Of a stretch of 64,000 nt of DNA, positions 44,175 to 51,722 are shown piece by piece. Position 1 is the stretch's first letter; every line of letters starts with the position of its first letter. Under the pieces are notes generated by a model. It worked only from the letters and a program-made list of their open reading frames with translations. It did no database searches and was not told the DNA's origin. This stretch comes from Clostridiales bacterium (GTDB lineage: Bacteria > Bacillota > Clostridia > Oscillospirales > Oscillospiraceae). The stretch is from contig JAAXZS010000082.1 of NCBI GenBank assembly GCA_012719745.1, positions 1 to 64,000 of the forward strand, given 5' to 3'. A program made the translations under genes and the position numbers.

Positions 44175-44606
44175 ATGCGGATTCTGGTGGATGCGGACGG
44201 CTGCCCGGTAGTGGATAGCACCATTGCACTGGCGAGGGCGCATCAAATTGAGTGCCTGCTACTGTGCGACACCTCCCATGTTTTCGAAAAGGACGGTGCC
44301 AGGACACTCACCTTCTCCAAGGGCGCGGACAGTGTGGATTTTGCACTGGTCAATCTGCTTCAACCTGGGGATATCGTGGTCACGCAGGACTACGGTCTTG
44401 CCGCCATGTGCCTGGCGCGAAACGCCGTGGTGCTCAATCAGGACGGCATGGAATATACGGCAGACAACATTAATGCGCTTCTTTTGCAGCGCCACACAGC
44501 CAGGAAGATCCGAAACGGCGGCGGACGGCTCAAGGGGCCGCCCAAACGCAAGCCGGAGCAGAATGATGCATTTCGAGCGAAGCTGGAAGAGTTGCTCAGC
44601 AGATGA
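44175..44606 (+). CDS. YaiI/YqxD family protein (DUF188)
   Basis: 143 residues, PIN-like NYN fold. RILVDADGCPVVDSTIALA, SKGADSVDFALVNLLQPGD, VVTQDYGLAAMCL and GGGRLKGPPKRK are typical. Possibly an RNase, but no activity is assigned. Start ATG 44175 has GGGAGG. Operon with the exonuclease. Confidence 0.93.
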   Translation: MRILVDADGCPVVDSTIALARAHQIECLLLCDTSHVFEKDGARTLTFSKGADSVDFALVNLLQPGDIVVTQDYGLAAMCLARNAVVLNQDGMEYTADNINALLLQRHTARKIRNGGGRLKGPPKRKPEQNDAFRAKLEELLSR

Positions 44607-44744
44607 TCGTCCGCACTATTTGTGATAATGGCCAAACCTACCGGAAACCAATATATGGATTTGGTTATTTCCCATTTTCATGTATTTTCTCCTCCGCAAA
44701 TTCCAGCTTGTGCATCAGCCCGACAAATCCGTGTCATAGCGCAT

Positions 44745-45293
44745 TTAGGAATAATAAAGAAGCATACTCAGCTGTGCTTCCTCTGATCCGATGTTTCTGT
44801 ACGAATGCGGCACATCCGCCAGAAAACGGATAGAGTCACCCTTGCGAAGAACAAACTCTTTCTCTGCTGCCGTAATTTCAATTTCGCCGGAAAAAACGGT
44901 AATATACTCTTCCGTACCGGACAAATGCGGCTCTGCGCGCAAACTGCCACCAGCGGCGATCACAATTCGGTAAGTTTCAAAGCCGCGCTGCTCATCAAAG
45001 CCAAAGGATGGGTAGTTGATATATTTCCCGCCATCCTCCACAATTGGTGAAACAGCCGTTACGGGAATCACGGTGGCCGTTTTTGGGGGCTCCTCAATGA
45101 GTGAAGTAAAAGACACTTTATAGCCGTTGGCAATTTTCCACAGAACAGAAATGGTCGGGTTTGCATCGCCCTTTTCAATTTGTGCCAGCATACTGCGGGA
45201 AACCCCGGTCACACTTGCGGCAGCATCTAATGTGAGTTTCTTCTGCTCCCTGGTGTTTTTTAAATTTTGAGAGATTGCCAAATTGATGCTCAA
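44745..45293 (-). CDS. XRE-cupin transcriptional regulator
   Basis: 182 residues. N-terminal HTH (AASVTGVSRSMLAQIEKGDANPTI split over residues 22-46) and a C-terminal cupin (HLSGTEEYITVFSGEIEI, GDSIRFLADVPHSYRN). The start appears to be TTG at 45293, seven bases after GGAGG; there is no ATG in place. Divergent from the LysE exporter and likely its regulator, sensing the exported amino acid or analogue. Confidence 0.88.
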   Translation of the reverse strand: MSINLAISQNLKNTREQKKLTLDAAASVTGVSRSMLAQIEKGDANPTISVLWKIANGYKVSFTSLIEEPPKTATVIPVTAVSPIVEDGGKYINYPSFGFDEQRGFETYRIVIAAGGSLRAEPHLSGTEEYITVFSGEIEITAAEKEFVLRKGDSIRFLADVPHSYRNIGSEEAQLSMLLYYS

Positions 45294-45406
45294 AGAAAAC
45301 GCCTCCCGTGTTGACAATATAATGGATTCATAGTACATTATAGGGGAATCCGGCATGTTGTACTATTAATCTATTATATCACCGTAAGAAAAGGGAGGCA
45401 AGTCGT

Positions 45407-45988
45407 ATGTTCAGTTGGGTTCATTTTTTGATTTATGCAATTATCACAGCGGTCACGCCGGGGCCAAACAACATCATGTCCATGTCCAATGCCGGGCGTC
45501 TGGGGTTTCAAAAAGCGCTTCCGTTTAATTTGGGCATTTGGGTCGGTTTTTCAGCCGTAATGCTGATCTGTACATTTTTTTGCAACACGTTGTCTGGCAT
45601 CATTCCTATCATCAAGATGCCGATGCTGATTGTCGGCGCCGTATATATGCTGTGGTTCGCATGGAAAACCTTCAAAAGTTCTCCTGAAATCAAGGAAGAT
45701 CACTCGCGCAGCGACTTTCTGTCTGGTTTGCTGCTGCAATTTATCAATCCCAAAATCTATATTTACTGCATCGTATCTATGGAGGCATATATCCTGCCGT
45801 TCTATCAGGGAAACTGGAGTGCATTGATTCTCTTCGCGTTGCTACTAGCAGTCATCGGGTTTGCGTTTACCCTCTGTTGGTCACTGTTCGGTTCCATATT
45901 CAAGCTGCTGTTTTCAAAATATGCTAAAGTTTCAAATACGATCATGGCGCTGCTGCTTGTCTACTGCGCCGCTTCATTGTTCTTTTGA
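45407..45988 (+). CDS. LysE-family exporter
   Basis: 193 residues, about six membrane helices. TPGPNNIMSMSNAGRLGF is the RhtB/LysE signature and FLSGLLLQFINPKIYI the second conserved patch. Exports amino acids or similar molecules. ATG at 45407 has GGGAGG. Intergenic 114 bp to the divergent XRE-cupin gene holds both promoters. Confidence 0.92.
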   Translation: MFSWVHFLIYAIITAVTPGPNNIMSMSNAGRLGFQKALPFNLGIWVGFSAVMLICTFFCNTLSGIIPIIKMPMLIVGAVYMLWFAWKTFKSSPEIKEDHSRSDFLSGLLLQFINPKIYIYCIVSMEAYILPFYQGNWSALILFALLLAVIGFAFTLCWSLFGSIFKLLFSKYAKVSNTIMALLLVYCAASLFF

Positions 45989-46081
45989 TCAATGCTGGAA
46001 ATTACAGCTTGCATATCAATCCGACAAATCCGGATTTATAGAGGCGAAGGTTACGCTCATAATCTGCCCTACAAATCGGGA

Positions 46082-46549
46082 TTATGACATTTCAGCCGCA
46101 ATTTTCACAAGTTCACTTATCTCAGCTTTATCAGTATGATCTGCCAACACAGGGGGCTTTTTAGTAACCATTTTGACCATAGTTCTTCCCAAAAAGCCCA
46201 TTTTCTTTGGGTCCATTCCCCCCTCATAATAAAAAAACGGAGTATCATTAAGTTGATTGGTCTCCATACATTTTTTCAAATCCATCTCTTCCTTAGCAGT
46301 AAAACCAACTCCGAATACGATAAGTTTATGTGGTTCAAAACTTCTGATTCTATCCAACCCATTAACCATTCCACCCATAATCCAACCACCATGAATGATA
46401 AGATCATAGTCTGCAACATCTTTTTTAGTTGTCTTTGATACTTCCTTCAAACCACATGAAAGTTCCTGCGATACCCACTCTGCATATTTCTTAGTAAATC
46501 CTGTTTTACTTTGATATGTAACCAATGTTTTCAAATTTTTTTCCTCCAT
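46082..46549 (-). CDS. Flavodoxin-domain protein
   Basis: 155 residues. TLVTYQSKTGFTKKYAEWV is the FMN phosphate loop and DYDLIIHGGWIMGGMVNGLD the flavin-facing loop. Resembles HemG/menaquinone-dependent flavodoxin-like proteins of clostridia. A clear ribosome site is missing before ATG 46549 (or TTG 46558). Stands alone. Confidence 0.85.
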   Translation of the reverse strand: MEEKNLKTLVTYQSKTGFTKKYAEWVSQELSCGLKEVSKTTKKDVADYDLIIHGGWIMGGMVNGLDRIRSFEPHKLIVFGVGFTAKEEMDLKKCMETNQLNDTPFFYYEGGMDPKKMGFLGRTMVKMVTKKPPVLADHTDKAEISELVKIAAEMS

Positions 46550-46597
46550 AATTTTCAATTTGATGAGCTGCGACTAATTGCTATTACCTGTAACAAA

Positions 46598-46635
46598 ACA
46601 GCCGTGTGGAAAATCCACACGGCTGGCATCGCAGG
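46598..46635 (-). terminator. Hairpin with T-rich tail on the minus strand
   Basis: Stem CAGCCGTGTGGA / TCCACACGGCTG followed by TTTTGTT on the minus strand, upstream of the flavodoxin gene. The 785-bp gap 46559-47343 holds this, the tRNA-Pro repeat and a further dispersed repeat, but no gene. Confidence 0.6.
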
Positions 46636-46702
46636 CGCAAGGCCTACCGTTCATTTATTATAAGGCGATATGGTAGAAGTTTCAAGAAAACATTGAATTG
46701 AC

Positions 46703-47000
46703 ACGCCTCAAAAATTGCCCCGCTATAATCAAAGAAATAGGCCTGTTTTGATGGCCCTCAAAGTGGGCAGCAGTCACATTCACAATTTCAAGCCTTTTAC
46801 ATAGAAAAACACACTGAAATCAGTGATTTCAGCGTGTTTTTGGTCCGAGTAGTGCGACTCGAACGCACGGTCTCCTGGTCCCAAATTGCTGTGCAAACTT
46901 TTTTCTACTCGTTTATAGCCATTTATGGCCGTTTCCGCTCAGTTTTCCTTACTATTTGGCACTCTTTAAAGCACTGTTTCCACGTGTTCCACGTCTGACT
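46703..47000. repeat. Copy 2 of the 300-bp direct repeat
   Basis: Same order of blocks as copy 1, including hairpin AAAACACACTGAAAT / ATTTCAGCGTGTTTT (46807-46841) and TTTTTTCTACTCGTTTATAGCC. This copy holds a well-preserved tRNA-Pro 3' end. Confidence 0.65.
46841..46885 (-). pseudogene. tRNA-Pro 3' fragment (anticodon loop to CCA)
   Basis: The minus strand reads loop TTTGGGA (anticodon UGG with G37), CCAGG, AGACC, T-arm GTGCG TTCGAGT CGCAC, TACTCGG, A, CCA. The 5' side does not pair, so the tRNA is cut inside the anticodon loop. That is the usual crossover place of tyrosine integrases, so this is probably an attachment-site remnant. Confidence 0.75.
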
Positions 47001-47216
47001 GTGGTAATCTATGTGGTCAAAAACCATTGCAGCACAATGGTTTTCACTGCCCGCATTGTCAAAAAATAGTAATAGAAGTGGTCAAAACGCTTCTTTCCGC
47101 AAAGTTGGTGTTTTTCACTAACTCTGGGTGGGAAGCTTGCGTTTCAGCTTTTTGTTTCTGGTCGGTCGGATTGTAACTCTGCGGTCGACGTTATGCAAGG
47201 ATTATCTACCGGGACA

Positions 47217-47262
47217 GCAGCTCAAAATCTGCGGGGCTGTAAACAAAGAAAAAAAAGCCTGT
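47217..47262 (+). repeat. Dispersed repeat, copy 3
   Basis: CAGCTCAAAATCTGCGGGGC then TGTAAACAAAGAAAA and AAGCC. The same block is at 51563-51603, and weaker ones start the two 300-bp repeats at 43097 and 46706. Confidence 0.6.
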
Positions 47263-47343
47263 ATACTATCGCGCCATAAAGAAATCAGGCTATCAGTTTT
47301 TTTCTACTCTCCGTTAGGCTGTGTAGTGCTGCGTACAGTAAAT

Positions 47344-47862
47344 TCATTTTAGTAGATCAGCCAAGGTATACTCGCCACGTTGAATATGCGATACTCTTTT
47401 GTATTCCTTCAGCGCAGAAATCAATATGGCAGTATCAGCAAAATAGGACTTTACAAACTCAGCATTTTTCACATTGCTGTATCTGAGTTCGATCTTGGAG
47501 AATTCACTTGGCTTCATACCAGACCTTTTGTATTCTTCATATTTGCCCTCGCGAAAGATAATCAGCATCTCAATTTCGGGTGCAGTGATAACATTGATGA
47601 CCTCGATCTTGTCGACATAAGCCTTGCTGAGCCTAAATTGCTCTCTGCGAGAATCCAAAATTCGTAAGACGGTTATTCCTTCTGTGAAACCTTTTCTTAA
47701 GTACTGTGCTTCAAAGCCTTTTGCACTGCGGCAGCGGATAGGTTCTCCTTCAAGCATGTCATCACGGGTGAAAATGAGTTTATCGTCATCAAGTAATAAT
47801 TCGATAATTGCTTGTTCGGCAGCACCCTCACAAATGCACGCAATATATTTTGTGAGCTCCAT
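47344..47862 (-). CDS. TOPRIM-like protein paired with the AAA ATPase
   Basis: 172 residues. CICEGAAEQAIIELLLDDDK near the N-terminus has the conserved Glu of a TOPRIM fold and ILDSRREQF gives the Asp; PEIEMLIIFREGKYEEYK follows. I see no assigned family. ATG at 47862 overlaps the ATPase stop by one base, so the two are made together. By analogy with PARIS (AriA ATPase plus AriB TOPRIM) it may be a nuclease released on infection; this is inference. Confidence 0.65.
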   Translation of the reverse strand: MELTKYIACICEGAAEQAIIELLLDDDKLIFTRDDMLEGEPIRCRSAKGFEAQYLRKGFTEGITVLRILDSRREQFRLSKAYVDKIEVINVITAPEIEMLIIFREGKYEEYKRSGMKPSEFSKIELRYSNVKNAEFVKSYFADTAILISALKEYKRVSHIQRGEYTLADLLK

Positions 47863-49037
47863 TACTTGGCCTCCTTGTACGAATGGAGCAGTCTCTTTTT
47901 GAGATCCATATATGCGTCGTACATGGGAACCGTACCCTCAAGGTAGCCGCTCTGGTAGGCTTCACTCTTTTTGATGTCGTTTCTTTTCAGAATCGTAGAC
48001 AGGTTTTCTGCGGTAATCCCATTACGGTTACGAACAATATAAATGTTGTCATTACGCTCGAATTCATCAAGTAACTCCGCATAGTGGGTAGAAAATATCA
48101 GCATGGCGCCTTTGGGGTTAACTTTAGCATCCATGTAAAAACGAATCAGGGTTGATACAATTTCACGATTGAAATGATTCTCAAGCTCATCAATGATAAG
48201 GTATCCGCCGCTGCTAAATACTTTGATGGCATTTACAAATGTGTTGATGCCTTTAATCGTGCCTGAGGACAAATAACGATTCAGTTCAGAAAGCCTGCTG
48301 AGTACGATTTCCTCTTTACCGTGGAATTTTAAATGAATATCAGTATCTTTCGTCGTCTTTTTAATATGCAAATACTCTATGCTTGGATCAAAAAAAGCAA
48401 TCAACTCAGGAGGACAATCTTCGGAAATACTTAGCTCGTTGATATTCGTATATTGCAGCGTATCCGTAATAACAAGCTTATCCTTGTTTGTTTTGTTAAA
48501 GGCTACCATGATGCTGACGTCATCAAGCAAAAACGCTTCGTCATTGCTTCTTTTGAGCGCAGGACTAACATCATCGAAAGCAAAGATATCAACTTTACTT
48601 TTGACTTTTGTACCTGGCTTGGATTTGAGATATTCATCCGCAATAATCAGCTTGCCATTAACCTTACGGATCACTGTGTGGAGAAGATGAACGGAATGAT
48701 CTTCAGTATAAAAGTAAATGTCAAATGTTGCCTGACCATGCTCATCCAATCCATCAAGCACTTCACTGTATGAAATATTGTTGATAGATTCATTGCCAAG
48801 CATTCTGCAAATAAAAGTAATCAGCTTCAAGATAGAGGTTTTACCGGAAGCGTTGATACCAACGAAAGAGATAACATTGTTTTGATAAAAGTGCTGCGCA
48901 TTTGTAGAAAACAGGCAACTCATCTTATCGGCGTTTTCGCTGGTAACCCGTTGAAGTGCCAGAAAGTCAATTTCGCACGTTTTTTGGAACAATGGGAGTC
49001 CTGAAACGGATATTTTCAGCAATTTCAAAATGTTCAC
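47862..49037 (-). CDS. AAA family ATPase (AAA_15/21, OLD/ABC-like)
   Basis: 391 residues. Walker A GINASGKTS at about residue 62, signature-like LSSGTIKG, Walker B GGYLIIDELENHFN and switch His in IFSTHYAEL. The fold is that of SMC/ABC-like ATPases common in abortive-infection and nuclease-linked systems (COG1106 type). Start MNILKLLKISVSG follows GAGGTG. Overlaps the TOPRIM-like partner by one base. The 165 bp before the IS element hold only a promoter-like region. Confidence 0.88.
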   Translation of the reverse strand: MNILKLLKISVSGLPLFQKTCEIDFLALQRVTSENADKMSCLFSTNAQHFYQNNVISFVGINASGKTSILKLITFICRMLGNESINNISYSEVLDGLDEHGQATFDIYFYTEDHSVHLLHTVIRKVNGKLIIADEYLKSKPGTKVKSKVDIFAFDDVSPALKRSNDEAFLLDDVSIMVAFNKTNKDKLVITDTLQYTNINELSISEDCPPELIAFFDPSIEYLHIKKTTKDTDIHLKFHGKEEIVLSRLSELNRYLSSGTIKGINTFVNAIKVFSSGGYLIIDELENHFNREIVSTLIRFYMDAKVNPKGAMLIFSTHYAELLDEFERNDNIYIVRNRNGITAENLSTILKRNDIKKSEAYQSGYLEGTVPMYDAYMDLKKRLLHSYKEAK

Positions 49038-49288
49038 CTCTTAATTACGTAATTTGCGTAGTTATCTACTCACTTTATAGCATATTATCCCCTGAAAATC
49101 AAGATTAAAACCGCGAAGTATGTTTTTAATGCTTGATGGATTCCGACATATAAAAAATCAATGAGATAGGGATCATGATTATTCGCAATATTTCTCGTAT
49201 GGTATAATGGTCCCCAGAAACAGAACCATTTGATTGAAATTTATCGTGAACATGGTATTCTAAAACAAATGGAAGGAAGTGCAAGATC

Positions 49289-49615
49289 ATGGCACGAACG
49301 AATTACACACCGGAGTTTAAATCAAAGCTGGTTCTGGAGGTTCTGCAGGGCGAAAAGGAACTGAACGAAATTGCCGCAGAGCATAGCATCAACCCCAATA
49401 TGCTCCGCAACTGGAAGAAGGATTTCCTCGCAAATGCCAGCCGCGCCTTTGACGAAAACCGTCAGGCCAAGGAGATGCGGAGGAAGGAGGATGCCCTGAA
49501 GAAAGAGAATGAGCGGATGCTCAGAACCATCGGCCAGCTGACGCTGGAACGAGATTTTCTTCAGGACTGCTTTCGCATCACAGGGACGCCCCTCCCCAAG
49601 TTGCCTGAAAAGTGA
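49289..49615 (+). CDS. IS3-family transposase OrfA
   Basis: 108 residues: helix-turn-helix (YTPEFKSKLVLEVLQGEKEL, AAEHSINPNMLRNWKKDF) followed by a leucine-zipper-like coil (LKKENERMLRTIGQLTLERD). Binds the IS ends. The stop comes after LPKLPEK, at an A-rich stretch (cctgaaaagtga) where a -1 slip gives the OrfAB fusion. Confidence 0.92.
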   Translation: MARTNYTPEFKSKLVLEVLQGEKELNEIAAEHSINPNMLRNWKKDFLANASRAFDENRQAKEMRRKEDALKKENERMLRTIGQLTLERDFLQDCFRITGTPLPKLPEK

Positions 49616-50465
49616 CCGCAGCCTATCCGTTCGGCGGCAATGCGATCTGCTGGGCTTGCCCCGGGGAAGGATCTATCATAAGCCGGCCGAGCCGTCTGCC
49701 GAATTGCTGGAGTGCAGGGAAAAAGCCATGGCTCGCATCGATTTCTGGCACACGGAAATGCCGTTCATCGGCACGCGCAAAATGGTTGTGCAGCTGGCAT
49801 CTGACGGCATTCTTGCTGGCAGAAAGCTGGTTCGCAGGCTCATGGCCGAGATGGGCATTCATGCGCTCTATCCAAAGGCAAATCTGTCAAAGCGAAACTT
49901 CAAAGAGTCAATTGTGCCGTATTTGTTGCGAAACAAGTTTGTTTTCCTTCCAAATCAGGTGTGGTCCATCGACATTACCTACATCAAAATGCGGCATGGA
50001 CATCTGTACCTGACCGCCATTATCGACTGGTATAGCCGAATGGTGGTAGGCTGGAATCTCTCCGACACTCTGGATACATCCTGCGTCCTGAAGGCCGTCA
50101 CAGACGCCGTGGCGGCGCACGGCTGTCCGGCAATTCTCAATTCTGACCAGGGCTGCCAGTTTACAAGCGCGGAATACAAGGCACTTTTGAAGCGGCTCCA
50201 CATCACCCAGAGCATGGACGGCAAGTCCCGCTGGGCGGACAACATTATGATTGAGCGTTGGTTCCGCAGCCTGAAAACCGAAGAAATCTACTTGAACGAA
50301 TATGAAACCCCGCGTGCGCTGCGGCAGGCGATCCGCGCCTATGTGCAGCAGTATAACACGGTTCGCCCTCATCAGGCGCTGGAAAATTGCACGCCGGAGG
50401 CAATGTACTACGCGAGCTTCCCAGTGCAGAACGCCGACCTTGATGGGCTGGGACGGGCTGGTTAA
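49600..50465 (+). CDS. IS3-family transposase OrfB (DDE integrase)
   Basis: DDE catalytic domain: VWSIDITYIKM (first Asp), ILNSDQGCQFTS (second Asp) and IMIERWFRSLKTEEIYL (Glu). PHQALENCTPEAMYY closes the domain. The frame is open from about 49600 (KSDRSLSVRRQCDLLGLPRG), so it is probably made by -1 frameshift from OrfA; internal TTG at 49656 is not needed. Looks intact, so the IS may be active. Confidence 0.92.
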
Positions 50466-50522
50466 GCCCCCCGGTGGCGAGGCAACGGCACGCGTTGTTA
50501 CTTCGATTTTGTTCACGATAAA

Positions 50523-51443
50523 TTATTTGAAATTGGTCTTGACAAGGGGACCATTATATGGCACCTTGAAATAGTCCAGGTATTTCTTGAACTTATCCTG
50601 CGCCGAAAGGCAAGTGTCACGCAGATATCCCGGCTCAGACTTCCATTCACGCAGTCCCCGATAATAGAACATTTTCAGATCTTCATCAATGATAAATGGA
50701 ACGATATTATATTTCAGGCATTCCTTAAACAGAATCAATCTGCCGACACGCCCGTTGCCATCCTGAAACGGATGGATGGTCTCAAATTCATAATGAAACG
50801 CAATCAGGTCTTCCAGCGTTTTACTGTTGCTTTCACGATACCTTTTTAGAAGTGCCGCAAGTCGTTCCGAAACTTCTTCGGGCGCCGCAGTATCTTTTCC
50901 GCCCACTTCGTTGGGAAGTTTTTTGTACTCGCCAATCGCAAACCAATTCTTTCTGGAATCACTGGTTCCGCTTTTTAAAGTGCGGTGAAGTTGCTTGATA
51001 AAAGCTTGGCTGAGTGGCTGTGCTGCCTGCTCAATGACCATATCGATACACTTGAAGTGGTTGGCCGTTTCTATAATGTCATCCACATTCACAGCACTAT
51101 CACTCGCACCAATGGTGTTGGTTTCATAAATGTAGCGGGTCTGATCATGAGTAAGGCGACTGCCTTCGATGCGGTTGGAGTTGTAGGTCAGCTCAATCTG
51201 AATTTTGTGGTAAATGCCGCCGCTGACTTTTGCTGTTTCTTCAAGCCGCAGACATTCCAATAGTGTCTTGGGCGCATCGTCATGCCGATTACTGCGCACA
51301 GGGCGCTGCGCAATTTCGGGAATATTCCAAGTCTTTCCCGTCAGAAATGCTTCAGGAATTTTCCCGGCGGCACAATAATTTCGAACGGTACGCTCGGATA
51401 GATTCCATTGTTTTGCGATTTCCGCTACCGAACAGAACTTCAT
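50523..51443 (-). CDS. Fic-domain protein with N-terminal HTH
   Basis: 306 residues. N-terminal MerR-like HTH (CSVAEIAKQWNLSERTVRNY), then the inhibitory helix SNRIEG (S-x3-E-G) of class II Fic proteins, and the catalytic loop HPFQDGNGRVGR. Such enzymes transfer AMP to target proteins. The last residues (YNGPLVKTNFK) come from the IS end; the original end, read across the IS, was YEKYCE. The core is untouched, so it should still work. Confidence 0.92.
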   Translation of the reverse strand: MKFCSVAEIAKQWNLSERTVRNYCAAGKIPEAFLTGKTWNIPEIAQRPVRSNRHDDAPKTLLECLRLEETAKVSGGIYHKIQIELTYNSNRIEGSRLTHDQTRYIYETNTIGASDSAVNVDDIIETANHFKCIDMVIEQAAQPLSQAFIKQLHRTLKSGTSDSRKNWFAIGEYKKLPNEVGGKDTAAPEEVSERLAALLKRYRESNSKTLEDLIAFHYEFETIHPFQDGNGRVGRLILFKECLKYNIVPFIIDEDLKMFYYRGLREWKSEPGYLRDTCLSAQDKFKKYLDYFKVPYNGPLVKTNFK

Positions 51444-51527
51444 ACGCATTCACCCCTATAGGTTTCTTAGCTATAGTATAACCTGCTATCGGCAAAAATA
51501 CAACATTGGCATGACAGCTAAAACGGT

Positions 51528-51553
51528 AAAGCTTGCCGATACCGGCAAGCTTT
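51528..51553. terminator. Hairpin between Fic gene and ATPase gene
   Basis: Perfect 11-bp stem AAAGCTTGCCG / CGGCAAGCTTT. A repeat copy (51563-51603) follows. Confidence 0.45.
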
Positions 51554-51562
51554 ATGACCAGC

Positions 51563-51603
51563 TCTCAAAATCTGCGGGGCTGTAAACAAAGAAGAAGCCA
51601 CCT
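51563..51603 (+). repeat. Dispersed repeat, copy 4
   Basis: CTCAAAATCTGCGGGGCTG then TAAACAAAGAAGAAGCC, matching the copy at 47217. Confidence 0.6.
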
Positions 51604-51626
51604 ATAGACTATTTCACTTTATTTTT

Positions 51627-51708
51627 GGCTAAAATAAGATTACATCGGATTTTAGCCTTGCTCCCCCGGAGCGTTTGGGCTAAAATAGGATCATATCAAA
51701 TATTAGCC
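51627..51708 (+). promoter_or_regulatory. Two tandem palindromic sites upstream of the DUF4143 ATPase gene
   Basis: Two 31-bp units, 51627-51657 and 51678-51708, each beginning GGCTAAAATA and ending TTAGCC, with inner GAT/ATC symmetry. They are 51 bp apart (about five helical turns). The second ends directly at the GGAGG ribosome site of the next gene. Operators for a dimeric repressor are likely. Confidence 0.6.
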
Positions 51709-51722
51709 GGAGGTAAGCATAA

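Larger units (their letters stand above)
49203..50558 (+). mobile_element. IS3-family insertion sequence, 1356 bp
   Basis: Terminal inverted repeats TATAATGGTCCCC (left) and its reverse complement (right), plus inner repeats TTTATCGTGAAC. The flanking trinucleotide TGG at 49200-49202 and 50559-50561 is a 3-bp target duplication, as expected for IS3. OrfA and OrfB overlap with a -1 shift. It inserted into the last codons of the Fic gene. Confidence 0.88.
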
